DNA from: Telopea speciosissima
Taxonomy: Eukaryota > Streptophyta > Magnoliopsida > Proteales > Proteaceae
Direction of reading: 5' to 3'
DNA length: 64,000 bases
NCBI RefSeq assembly: GCF_018873765.1
Contig: NC_057921.1
Span: 27,377,784 to 27,441,783, forward strand
How positions within the stretch are numbered: position 1 is the first letter of the stretch; each line of letters opens with the position of its first letter. Below, in pieces: positions 45,547 through 55,667 of the stretch. Position numbers and translations under genes: made by a program. The notes below the pieces were generated by a model. The model was not told where the DNA came from. It saw only the letters and a list, made by a program, of their open reading frames with translations, and ran no database searches.

Positions 45547-46611
45547 TTCTAGTATGAAAGTAAGTGGCATAGATCTCCAACTCATCAACTGAAAAATGCT
45601 TCTCAAGTAATTTTAATTTGATCTTTGAGTTCAAATAGCTTGAGAAGAGTTATTGGTATTGATTTGGTAGATTAGGAATGATCAATGATTTGACTATGGA
45701 GCAACCATCTAAAGTATCTAAACCAGTCCAAACCGAACAAGTCAATCAGACCAACCCAGCCCAATCAGGGTCGGGCTAGGGTATGCCCGACAATTCTAAC
45801 CTAGCCCAATCCGGGTCAGTTAGGCCCACCATGACCCAACCTAGCTCAATCAGGGCCGGGCCGGGTTAGGGTATACCCTAGCAGGTTTGGGCCTGGGTTG
45901 AGGAATCGTCCTGGTAGGGCTGGGCTGGGCTTGGGCTTGGGCTTGGGCTTGGGCTTAGTTTAAGACCCTTAAGGTTGAACTAGGGTTTAGGATATGATCG
46001 ACCCGTTGACACCCCTATTCCCTTTTATTCCCTCCCATGGTTCGTAATCTCGGATCAAATCGGATCGGTATAGCCCGAGGCTGATCCCAAGATTAGACCG
46101 ATCTTGTCCAGGTCTTGTGAATTGAAACTGGATCGGATAACCCGATAAAATCTGGCGATCCGATGCTGAACATTTCAAGTTGTGATTATAGATTTGGGAG
46201 CCTCAAATCTGCGAGAAAAAGGGGGGGTCTTACCGTTTTTGAACGGGGAATTGATTAAGGGAATATTTCATCCATGTAAACATTGATCTACTTAAGGTAG
46301 TTTTAAAACCCAGATTATGCAATTTTTCTTTGTTGTAGCCTATCACGCTGTGATTTAATTTGGGAGACTCCTGTGATTTAATGTGGGAGACTCCAATCCG
46401 CAAGAGAAAAGAGAGTGATCTTACCAATTTTTTATTAGGAATTAAAAATGTGGAGTTTTTCCTGGTAATGGCGATGGTGGGTGAAACACAAAAATAGGGA
46501 TTAGATTTTTTTTTGGGTAGAAAATAGGGATTAGATTTTTTTTTTGGTAGAATTAGGGATTAGATAAGCTTAATAGAAAATAACCGATCCCCCAAACAAT
46601 GATTACTATTT
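45547..46611. other. Intergenic with decayed MITEs and a GGGCTT run
   Basis: From 45780 to 45960 there are repeated GGGTCGGGC/CCCAATC motifs and about five copies of GGGCTT (45930-45957). From 46035 to 46180 CATGGTTCGTAATCTCGG and GATCCGATGC mark a decayed GGTATCGG-family MITE. A direct repeat (GTGATTTAAT-TGGGAGACTCC) lies at 46350-46395. Confidence 0.5.
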
Positions 46612-46703
46612 TTTTAATTTGAGCAAATTAAATACATCCCTGGTGTTTGAAACGACAACAAAATAACCGATCCTCCGAACAATGATTACTATTTTTTTAA
46701 TTT
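46612..46703. repeat. 83-bp duplication of a MULE end with its TSD
   Basis: The stretch AACAATGATTACTATTTTTT then TAATTTGAGCAAATTAAATA is present twice (starts of the MULE end at 46621 and 46704). Each copy is preceded by TTTTAATTT. Confidence 0.85.
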
Positions 46704-47597
46704 GAGCAAATTAAATACATCCCCTGGTGTTGGAAACGATAACAAAACACCCCCTAGTTTCACCTTTTACACCCCTTGGATGATTGGAAGGCTTACAAAT
46801 AAGTCCTTACCATTAAGTTTAAACCGTTACGCATAGTTAAACATTTGAAAATGGTTATATTACCTTTTAATATTTGCCATGGACAGTTTTACCCTTATAG
46901 AACATAACCATAGCGCAAACCCATCTCTCCCTTTCCCTTTCTTCTCCGGCAAACTGCGAAGTATCTTTATCATCGTCGGTGCTGCTTCTACTGCTATAAA
47001 TCATCGCCTGTGTGCCTGAAAAACTCGTCCTATCAGAGCTTCAAGAGGAGGTGTATCGTTTCTTTGTAGATGAAAACCCTAGCTAAAGTTGAAAACAGAG
47101 ACGACATTATATAGATCTGAAGTCGTTCGCCATTAGAGAGGTCGTTCATCTACCTTGTAAGTACACAATTATCATTGCAAAAACCCGAATTTGTCTTTTC
47201 TTTCATCGGACCACATTTCTATGCACCGCGACGATTGCTGCTTAGGGTTTTGGGTCGTTGATTGGGAGGAATCTCTGTTAAGTTTGTTTTCATAGCTCAT
47301 TTGGTTTTGTGGTTCAATCACAAATTTGAGCTGAAATTACGAGAGGCACCCTCTATCTCCCTGGAATTTTGTTCTTGAGGTTGGGTCTGACACCGGACTA
47401 CCTGCATGGAAAAATATTTTCCGACGCAGTTTTTGTTAGCTTGATATATGGTTTAACTCAATTAGAGGCTTTTGTGGGTGAAGTTTTGATTCGGGTAATT
47501 GGAATTTAGCATTTGTCTCGTCCAAGTTCAGGGCATGGTGTCAAATCTCTGCTTCTGCCAACACATCCATTTGTGATTTAAAGTGAGGCCCCTTCAA

Positions 47598-47786
47598 GAA
47601 TTTTTATCCTCTCAATTGCATTGCCCGCATTTGAGGTCAAGTACATCTAATAGAGGGAGGTGGACTCCATATGGATCCCACCTTGGGCAATGTGTTCGGG
47701 CAGGGGGTAGGATAGTCATTTCTACCTCCTCTGTTAGATGTACTTGACGTCAAGTATAAGCAGTGTAATTGAGAGGATAAAGATCC
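47598..47786. mobile_element. 189-bp MULE-type MITE, TTTATCC ends
   Basis: It begins GAATTTTTATCCTCTCAATT, its right end inverts to GGATCTTTATCCTCTCAATT, and the flanks CCCCTTCAA (47589-47597) and CCCATTCAA (47787-47795) match 8/9. Mirrored AGTACATCTAA/TTAGATGTACTTGA blocks form the arms. It shares end style with the MITE at 12314. Confidence 0.75.
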
Positions 47787-47974
47787 CCCATTCAATGGCA
47801 TGGTTCAATTACAAGCAGGCATTCTACTTTACAAAAAGACTTATCCATGTATTAGAAGTGGAGCCCATTAAATGGTGCTACTCTATTCTGCATTTGACAA
47901 GCAGCCACAAACATCTGTGGTCCCCCATGACCATGAAGCTCCTTAACAATAATTTTTTTTGGGGTAAAAAGTAG

Positions 47975-49700
47975 TTCTATTGCAAAGGGGGGCTAGAAGA
48001 ACAGAAGGAGTCAAGATTACTAGCATCTATCAGCCAAGGAGTGGAAATCAGCCAATCCATCTTACTAGCCAAAGACAGGGCCTTCCGGGCTAGGGAGTGC
48101 GCAACAGTGTTAGCATCCCTAGATACATGAAAACAAGAGAAAGAAGCCAGTTGAGAAGAGAGCTGGCGGATGTCCCAAATGATGTTCGATATCAAAGTGG
48201 GAAAGGGAATTGAGCTATTCATGAGGGTGTTGACCACCTCCAAGTTATCGGACTCAATATAAACATGCTACAGACCAAGCGCAAATGCTTTGATCAAACT
48301 CTCACGGACCGCCAATGCTTCTCCGACAAGGACATCATCAAACGAAGCTGGATCTAAAATTGCTCCAAGAATATTCCCTATGTGATCCCTAATAATAATA
48401 CCAATCCCACTTGAATCCATTTCACTCCATAAAGCCGCATCACAACTCACCTTACAGCAATCTTCTGGCCGAATCCTCTCAACAACTGGAGTTCAGACCG
48501 CGGCTATCTTGTGCTGGGGATTAGTATTGCCGTTGATTGCCCAATACTCTTCAAAAGCCTTTTGAGCTTTGCTGAAAACATCTAATGGAGACCATTCCTT
48601 TTGATTAAAAATTAAGTCATTTCTCGCTAGCCAGAGGTACCAGCACATGAAAGATACCCTACTCAAAGTTTACGCTCCACAATGCTTGGATGAGAAATGA
48701 AATTTGTCCCAGTTTGAAGCCATCTAGACAACTTTGGATCACCTTCTTGAGGAACTGAAAAGGAAAGAGAGCTCCCAAACCATGCTACCTGGGCAAAAGG
48801 GCATTCAAGAAGGATGTGGTCGATTGACTTGGATTCCTTTTCACATCTCCTGCAGCATGAGTCCACTAGAATTCTCCACTTGGCGAGGCCACTTCTAGTT
48901 GCTAGACCTTGCGCACACGCGAATCTTGGAAAGGGTCTTGCAACTCTAGATTCTCTTCCAAACCGTTGGGGGGATGTCATTCCATTTATGTTTGCGAGAT
49001 GAGGAAGGCTGAGAGTGAGCTTGAGAGTCTCTAACATTAGACAAGAGATGGTAAGTTGATTTGCAAGTGAAAATACCATTCCTTGCTCCCCCCCCCCCCC
49101 CCCCCAAATCTGAGAATTAGGCCTTGGGTGCTAAGAGTGATCTTCTTGATGTGCTTAATATCAATTGGCTGAAACCACTGTAGGAGTAAATCATTGTTCC
49201 ACCTGTGGTTTGCATGATCAATTAACTCATGTACCTTGTGGAGGGTGCAACCTTGAGGTTGAGGGGTTTGAATCTGGAAGTTTGGAGAAGAAGGAAGCCA
49301 ATTGCCTCCCCAGATATCAATACTAGTGTCATCACTGATGCTCCATAGAAGACCTTTCTCAATCACCTTCCTTCCTTCTATAATACTTTGCCACGCCCAG
49401 GATGGTTGATGGCCAATCTTAGCCTGAAGGAAGTTCGAATTTGGGAAGTAAATTGCCTTGACAAATCGAGCCATAGGGAATCAGGATAAGCAAAGAGACG
49501 CCATGCCACCTTTGCAAGAAGGGCCTTGCTCTGCAAAATAGGATCACGAAATCCAAGACCACCTCTTTCCTTAGACTTACACAACCTCATCCAAGATATC
49601 TAGTGAAGCTTACTTTCCTCTTCCTTTTGACCCCAGTAGAAGTTTGCCATAGAGTTACGAACAGTGTCATGGTATATGAGCTGCTTTAGTTTCTCAGACC
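47975..49700 (-). pseudogene. L1-type LINE, 5'-truncated (zf-RVT and RNase H)
   Basis: From high to low coordinates the minus strand reads YHDTVRNSMANFYWGQKEEE, RLCKSKERGGLGFRDPILQS and ISDDTSIDIWGGNWLP. It continues with a Cys-rich segment CCRRCEKESKSIDHILLECP, then RNase H pieces CDAALWSEMDSSGIGIIIRD and VSRDANTVAHSLARKA. These are the RT C-terminus, zf-RVT and RNase H of plant L1 LINEs. The catalytic RT half is absent. Frames change near 49470, 49080 and 48660, with a C18-like tract (49089-49106) inside, so it is dead. A T-run at 47949-47957 fits the element's poly-A end. It lies inside the 46704-50238 MULE. Confidence 0.82.
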
Positions 49701-49885
49701 GCAACACATTTTTTAGGCCAATTCTTCCCCTGCTCCATTGTCCTCTAAGACCAAAACTTTTCTGGAATAGAGAAGTTCCACTGCTCCGGCCACCGTCCTC
49801 TCTAAGAACAGATCAACACATCTATAGTTTCTTAGACCGCAGCACATCATTCCAGATCTGGTTCCATCGGTGACTTGAATCAACA

Positions 49886-49888
<3 letters not shown>

Positions 49889-49922
<34 letters not shown>
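49889..49922. repeat. (AG)n microsatellite
   Basis: About 17 uninterrupted AG units near the right end of the LINE-containing MULE. Confidence 0.95.
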
Positions 49923-49924
<2 letters not shown>

Positions 49925-50269
49925 ATAAAATGCAAATAAATCGTTAAACTTACCCTCGCCGGAGGGTGGCTGGGCCAGGGGAACTCTACCGGAGAAGGTT
50001 TGGTCTTCTACAACTTCATCGGAACTGTTGTGTAACAAAATCCTAACTCGATTTAGGGGTTTTCATGTTTGGAGGAGAAGAATGAGAATAAGGGTAAAAT
50101 GGTACTTAAAATAAGTCACTAAATTAAAAGGGTACAACGGTCTTTTTACCCATGAGCCATCAGGGGGTTATACGTAAAAGGTGAAACTAGGGGGTGTATT
50201 GTTATTGTCTCAAACACCAGGGTGCATGTAATTTGCTCTTTTAATTTTTTTTAATTATCTTAATTTTTT

Positions 50270-50560
50270 AATATTTTGTTTTGACCGATACAATAACCGA
50301 TCCCATAAAGCCTGAATTTTGGTCATTTTTGGCCGATGTATGACGATTTTGACTGATCCGGATCAGTATTAACCTTTGGGAAGCAGTTTTCTGTACGGGA
50401 GTGTGGCCTATGCCAGCAAAGGTGTCTTTTCACATGGGGAGGAGAGAGATAGACTCATGGGAGTGCTGGGGTAGGCCACACTCCCAGATGGAGAACTTTT
50501 TCCCTTTTTTTTTTTTTTTTTTTTTGTGAATACCTAGATTTTTAACCTTGTTCTGATAAA
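50270..50560. mobile_element. GGTATCGG-family MITE split by a second MITE
   Basis: The left part (TTGACCGATACAATAACCGATC..., GACTGATCCGGATCAG) and the right end (CCTAGATTTTTAACCTTG) resemble the hAT-type MITE at 27370. A 127-bp foldback (50378-50504) begins GGGAAGCAGTTTTC and its end inverts to GGGAAAAAGTTCTC. It interrupts them and is followed by a run of about 20 T. Confidence 0.6.
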
Positions 50561-50620
50561 AGATCGACTTTGCTCGAATCCTCAGCGTAATTTTTATTGA
50601 TTTCCAGACAATATATATAA

Positions 50621-52713
50621 GGGTAAATTACAATGCCACCCCCTGAGCTTTGTATAAATTATTATGTGACCCCCTGTGTTTCCAAATTATACAGCTACAC
50701 CCCCTCAGCTGACGGTAAGTGGATGGTGTTAACTTATACATTTTATATACCAATTTTGCCCTCGTCTAATATGCTGTTTAAACTTAGTGGAAATTCCATC
50801 TTTGCCCTGATGTAAGATTATAACCCAAACCCTTTTACCGTTTTCTTCCCCAAATGTGAAGTTGCCTCCATCGCTGGCCTGCAAATCCATCGCGACCTGC
50901 AATCGCAACTCCATCGCTGACCTACAAATCCAAATGTGAAGTTGCCTCCATCCCCATTGGTGAACTACAACTCCATCGTACAGGTATACATCTATTTCTC
51001 TCTCTCATCTATTCTCCCTCTATGCTTGCTCTCTCCGATTTTTTTTCGTTTCTCTCAGTCATTTGCTATTAACCCTAAAAAAATTTGTTCCAAAACAAGC
51101 AGGTCAGAACTCAGAACTAGAGAAATAAACTTCTCTCGATCATCTCTAGCTATCTAGTTAGTTAATAATTTTCTTGTAGCCAGCTCTAATAAATTAAGGG
51201 GTTTAATTGATTTGAGGTTGCAGGGCTGCAAGGTGTGGAAAGAGTTGCAGACTGAGATGGATTAACTACCTAAGACTAGAGCTGAAAAGGGGTTCTTTTT
51301 CTGAACAAGAAGAAAGAACCATCACTGATGTTCATAGAATTCTAGGCAACAGGTTTGTTTGTGTGATCAAATTCTTTAAAATCCCAACCCATCAAATTTC
51401 TCAGCATTTCCGATTTCTTATCAGATGAAGTGCCTTAATTTATTTATTTTTCATAGATGGGCCCAGATAGCTAAGCATCTACCAGGAAGAACAGATAATG
51501 AGGTGAAGAATTTCTGGAACTCGTGCATTAAGAAAAAGCTGATTGCACAAGGAATGGATCCAAAAACTCACAATCTCCTCCCTTCTCATCAGTTTACCAG
51601 CAATAAAAATAACAATGCATGCAATAATCTTCATATCTACCAAGAACCCACTTCAATTTTCTTAGTAAATTCACAGATGAGAGATGGACATGAACACAAG
51701 TTCACTTTTTATCACATTGCCACCACCTCCACCTCCTCCTCCTCATCCATCTTTTGCATATACTGCTTCTACACAAATTCATACTCCATTTCATGAAACG
51801 ATGACAATTATTAATCCCTCCTATGAATACCAAAATCCCAATCTTGCTTGGAATGTTAAAGGCCAAAATTTGCAGGTTTCTTTTGATTTTGCTAGTCGAT
51901 CTTCTATTGATCAGAGCATACCCATCTCCTCATCTTCAATAATTCCATCTAGGTTTGGGTTTTCAGATGAGAATCTCATGTGCGGTGCTTGTGGTGTTGA
52001 ACCCTTTGAGCCTCCAAGGCAGGAAGAGATGCAACCATTACAGCAAGAAAAGAGAGCCCAAGAGGTATATGAAGCTGAGTTCGATGAAACCAATGAAGTG
52101 AAGGGTGGTGGTGGTGGTCATCAGGATATGCAGATTGGTATATAAAACTGAGTTCGATGAAACCAATTATTAATCCCTCCTATTAATATTGCGGGAACCT
52201 AAATATTAAAACTCCAGATCTGACCATTAGAACTTGATCAGAGTGTGTGGAGTTACTCCTACCTACTAGAGTGACCTTCGTCGCAGGTTGTGGTCGCAGG
52301 TTGCAGATCTCGATGATGGCTTTCCAACGTCGCAGTTCTTAGAGATGGATTCACGTCGCTACGGTGGTCGCACACTTCTCAAATCGTGTAGCAGGGATGG
52401 GATGGCAATGAACCCTCCCTGTATACATCGCCCTCTTCTGAAGTTGCAGAGAACCAGAACGGGGAGGGAAGCTCCTCAGTTCGAGTAACAGAGCAGGGAA
52501 GGGTGTGGGAAGCTCAAATGACTATTAGGGGTAAATTAGTCATTTTAGGTCATGAATTACCATCTCCGTACAACATAACGGGAATGATATAATGGAATGG
52601 GGCTGACTGTAACAAATCATCAAAACTAAGGGGGTGTAGCTGTATAATTTGGAAACACAGGGGGTCGCATTGTAATTTATACAAACCTCAGGGGGTGGCA
52701 CTGTAATTTTCCC
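50621..52713. mobile_element. 2.1-kb Pack-MULE carrying an R2R3-MYB fragment
   Basis: Inverted ends of at least 110 bp begin GGGTAAATTACAATGCCACC and (inverted) GGGAAAATTACAGTGCCACC. Both continue into CCCTGTGTTTCCAAATTATA and ACAGCTACACCCCC. The flanks are perfect 9-bp TATATATAA (50612-50620 and 52714-52722). The interior carries MYB exons 2 and 3 with their intron, plus other GC-richer stretches (50860-50980, 52270-52490) that may be further captured pieces. No transposase is present. Confidence 0.85.
51224..52145 (+). pseudogene. R2R3-MYB transcription factor, exons 2-3 only, frameshifted
   Basis: Exon 2 (51224-51352) reads [14 protein letters not shown]...[14 protein letters not shown] and HRILGNR. 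After an intron with GT-AG ends, exon 3 from 51457 reads [20 protein letters not shown] then [19 protein letters not shown]. Together they give the end of repeat R2 and all of R3. The NSC-x-KKKL...GMDP-x-TH sequence fits the MYB61/MYB86/MYB26-like group. Exon 1 (start and most of R2) is absent. Relatives have GLQRCGKSC; here one base appears lost at about 51229. A second frame change near 51680 leads into a frame with a Pro run and CGACGVEPFEPP, ending at 52145. It cannot give a normal MYB protein from this copy. Confidence 0.85.
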
Positions 52714-52752
52714 TATATATAATACAAGAGGAATTGAAAGAATAAAATAAAA

Positions 52753-52880
52753 GGGAAGCAGTTTTCTGTACGGGAGTGTGGCCTATGCCTGCACTCCCAT
52801 GTGTCTTTTCACATGGGGAAGAGAGAGATAGACTCATGGGAGTGCTGGCATAGGCCACACTCCCGAACAGAGAAATAAAA
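52753..52880. mobile_element. Second copy of the 50378 foldback MITE
   Basis: GGGAAGCAGTTTTCTGTACG and the following ~100 bp match 50378-50504 closely, including GGAGTGTGGCCTATGCC and its mirror GGCATAGGCCACACTCC. Its right end is degraded. The two copies bracket the MYB Pack-MULE at similar distances, in the same orientation. Confidence 0.7.
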
Positions 52881-53237
52881 ATAGAACGAAGAAGGTAGGA
52901 AGAGAAAAAGATCACAGACGATATTGAGTGACTATCGAAGACTTGGCGTGCCTTCCGTCGAGAATTTGAGACCGACTGGAAGACTTGGCGCGTAAGCAGT
53001 AGTCTTCCATTTTTGTTTTTTGGTGGAATAGTAGTCTTCCATTGAGACCGGAAGACTTGGGGCGCAAGAAGGACTCCTTCAGACCGACTAATATGTTCAG
53101 TCCTCCTCTCATGTTACTACGCACTCTCTCTCTATCGGCTTTCCTTCCATTTCCCTTTTTTCTTTCTCGTCTACGGCGGCTGCTGTCCTTTCATTTCCCT
53201 TAGCAATTGGCAAGAACCCTTTCATCTCAATCGGTTA
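52881..53237 (+). promoter_or_regulatory. Upstream / 5' UTR region of the LysRS fragment
   Basis: It contains repeated GAAGACTTGG-GCG and GTAGTCTTCCAT motifs (52935-53060), then a CT- and T-rich leader before the ATG. No TATA box was assigned. Confidence 0.35.
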
Positions 53238-54367
53238 ATGGCAGGGGATATCGAAGAAACAACCAAAGCAGTCTCAGAACTATCAGTGGAGGCCTCTCCT
53301 TCAATGGAAGCATTAGCAGCTACGTCGATTAGCAAAAAGTAAGAATTAAATTATAAAATTGTTCTTTCACTGTTAATTTTTGTGTTCTTTTTCTGTCGAT
53401 CCTCTCTCATTTGATTTTGGATCTTTCTTTCCTTGCATCTTAAACCATTCCATTAATCTCACATAGTGCTCTCAAGAGAGAAGCAAAGATGAAATAGAAG
53501 GAAGAGGAAAAGCGTCTCAAAGAAGAGGAGAAGAAGAAGAAGGTGCTCACTTTATTCAGAGGATTATTACATTTTGATTTTTTGGCATATTAGTTAATTT
53601 AGTTAGATGAACATGCCCTTATTTGTGTTATTGCTTGGTCTGTTTGTGAAATCCGTGGGTAGCATTAACCATCTTTTGGTTAAAGCTGATATTATAGTGA
53701 TTACTAGTGCATTTGGATTTGTTGGTTCATCGGTGACTTTGATTGGATGAACAAAGTCTTCTTGTTTTATTGCTTCCCTGTTTGGTGGCTTTATCGTATG
53801 ATATTGTTGAAGTTCTTAACTGTCAAATTGCATTCCTTTGTAGGCAGCCGCCAATGCTAGCTCACAGGTTCAGAACCCTCAAGTGGTAGATGATGAAGAC
53901 ATGGACCCAACTGTATGTTTTTGTTTGTCTTGCTTTTGTTACTCCTTTTATTTATAAGTAAGATTTTGGAAGCTTTGTAGTGATGGAGCTCCTGTGAATG
54001 AAGTATGTGCAATAGTTTTCTTGTAGCAATACTTTGAAAATAGGCTGAGGGTGCTTGCCACCCAGAAGGCAGCAGGGAAGAACCCATATCCCCACAAGTT
54101 CTTTGTCATTATGTCTATCCCATAATATATTGAGAAATATAAAGGATTAAACAATGGAGACCACATTGAGGATGTCCAAGTCTCTTTGGTTGGTATTCAA
54201 TGCTGCAAGCTGTTTACATCTTTTGAGTAATTTTCCCTGTGGTCTGTAGTGTTAATTGTATCTCTGGTATCAGGAAGAATTATGAACAAGCGAACTTCCT
54301 CTTCAAAGCTGTTCTTTTACGACCTGCACGAAGATGGTGCTAAAGTCCAAGTCATGATGGATGCAAG
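53238..54367 (+). pseudogene. Cytosolic lysyl-tRNA synthetase, exons 1-5, two nonsense codons
   Basis: Exons 53238-53338, 53467-53542, 53844-53912, 54027-54192 and 54274-54367 join in consistent phase with GT-AG introns. They encode a Lys/Glu-rich N-terminal extension and DMDPTQYFENRL, then AAGKNPYPHKFFV, EKYKGLNNGDHIEDVQVSL, and [18 protein letters not shown] from the start of the OB-fold anticodon-binding domain. Stops interrupt it: TAG at 53495-53497 (after AKMK, Gln in relatives) and TAA at 54123-54125 (in SIP-x-YIEKY, Glu in relatives). The rest of the OB fold and all class II catalytic motifs are absent downstream. Introns are kept, so it arose from DNA duplication, not from a retrocopy. 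Confidence 0.88.
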
Positions 54368-54396
54368 GTATGTAATTGTGCTTGTAATTTTTGCAA

Positions 54397-54586
54397 CGGG
54401 AAAAGAACGTTACCTGGTCGCATGCAGCACGCGGCTCCTATGCCTAGACCCAGGGCCGCATGAAATCACCACCGTGCCCTCATGCAAAAGCGAAAATCCT
54501 TGAGGGCGCAACTGTCAGTTCGCGCAGTCCTGTGTCTAGGCGCAGGAGCCGTGTACCTCACGCACCTAGGTAGCGTTCTCTTTCCC
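54397..54586. mobile_element. 190-bp MULE-type MITE, perfect 9-bp TSD
   Basis: It begins CGGGAAAAGAACGTTACC, its right end inverts to GGGAAAGAGAACGCTACC, and it is flanked by TTTTTGCAA (54388-54396 and 54587-54595). Interior blocks such as TATGCCTAGACCCAGG and CCTGTGTCTAGGCGCAGG resemble 849 and 15903. It sits in the intron after LysRS exon 5. Confidence 0.82.
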
Positions 54587-54595
54587 TTTTTGCAA

Positions 54596-55667
54596 TATGA
54601 ATTTATTAGATTAAAAGAAGTTGGTAGAATAGAGAAAAGAGGGAAAGTTAAAATATGCAAACCCCCCCCCCCCCCAAAAAAAAAAAAAAAAAAAAAAAAA
54701 AGCTTATTAGAATCCCCATGATAAAAACCCGTCAACATGAATTCTGGCCTGGAGCTCAACAATGTAGTTGGCAGATCTGGGCGGAACTTGAAATCCCTCC
54801 TAAAAGTTAGTTACTTATTCATTATGGCGTACTTGATGTCATAGACTGCTCCCCTAGTACCTGCGGATGATGAATCGATTCATTTAATAACAATAGAGGA
54901 ATTGATCCAAGTCTGCAATCCCAAGTTGTAATTTTAAGGATTTGATTAGTGGTCGTATTTGACAATAATGACATATTGTGTCTTGTTCTGAATCTGGGTC
55001 TTTTGAACTATGCTCAATTATAGGCTACTTTGCCAGACTGGTTTTTATTAAAGTCTACCTTCTTTATACACATTTTGAGATTGATTGGAATTCATTTGAT
55101 TTTAGGCAAAGAGGGTTTTATCTTTCTTGGTCTGTTCTATCGAGTTCTCCAGGAAGTTTATTTATGTTTTTGTGGCTTACCTCTCTCCTGCATCTTGTGT
55201 GTGGTTAAAGCTTTCCAAAAGAATTATCCTGCTGTCTACTGGAATAATTTCACACCACACACTGCCAGGGTATCCGATTTTCTGAAATGCAATCAGCTGA
55301 TCCTTTCTATCAAACTGAATGAGGTAGGGTTAGTGGTCACGTTTTAACCTGTGGGTTGGGTGGGTTGAAACAGGCTTGGCTCTAATGCGTTTATCATATG
55401 AGTAATATCTTGTATATCAATGCCACGTAAATTTACTTATAATACAAATGTTGTGGTGGGAGTGCATCTATTATAAATCTAGAGATGGATTAACTGCCAA
55501 TTTTTACCATTAACATTTTGTATGTTATATATTATGCTAGGTTTTTTTTCTCCCTCTTGGTCAATCCAGTAATCGGGTTAGTTTGCAATGGGAAACGTGA
55601 GTATATTGGTTTGACTGGATGAAACCCTATGTGCTACTTTTCGAAGATAGCATATTGTAGTTGGTTG
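54596..55667. other. No gene recognised; C/A homopolymer tract
   Basis: A run of about 15 C and then about 24 A lies at 54662-54700. The open frames between 54978 and 55347 have no recognised domain and no LysRS exon was seen. Confidence 0.45.

Larger units (their letters stand above)
46704..50238. mobile_element. 3.5-kb Mutator-like (probable Pack-MULE) element
   Basis: Inverted ends of about 70 bp begin GAGCAAATTAAATACATCCC at 46704 and (inverted) GAGCAAATTACATGCACCC at 50238. Both run into CACCCCCTAGTTTCACC. The flanks are perfect 9-bp TTTTAATTT (46695-46703 and 50239-50247). It holds no MULE transposase. Positions 46920-47300, with gene-leader-like sequence, may be captured plant DNA of unknown source. 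A MITE (47598) and an L1-type LINE (47.97-49.7 kb) lie inside. Confidence 0.8.

Noticed and set aside
48814..49002. Plus-strand frame across the LINE
   Set aside because: It is the complement of the zf-RVT segment of the LINE.
54978..55347. Two overlapping plus-strand frames as later LysRS exons
   Set aside because: The residues match no part of LysRS that follows the exon-5 sequence, and no other family is recognised.
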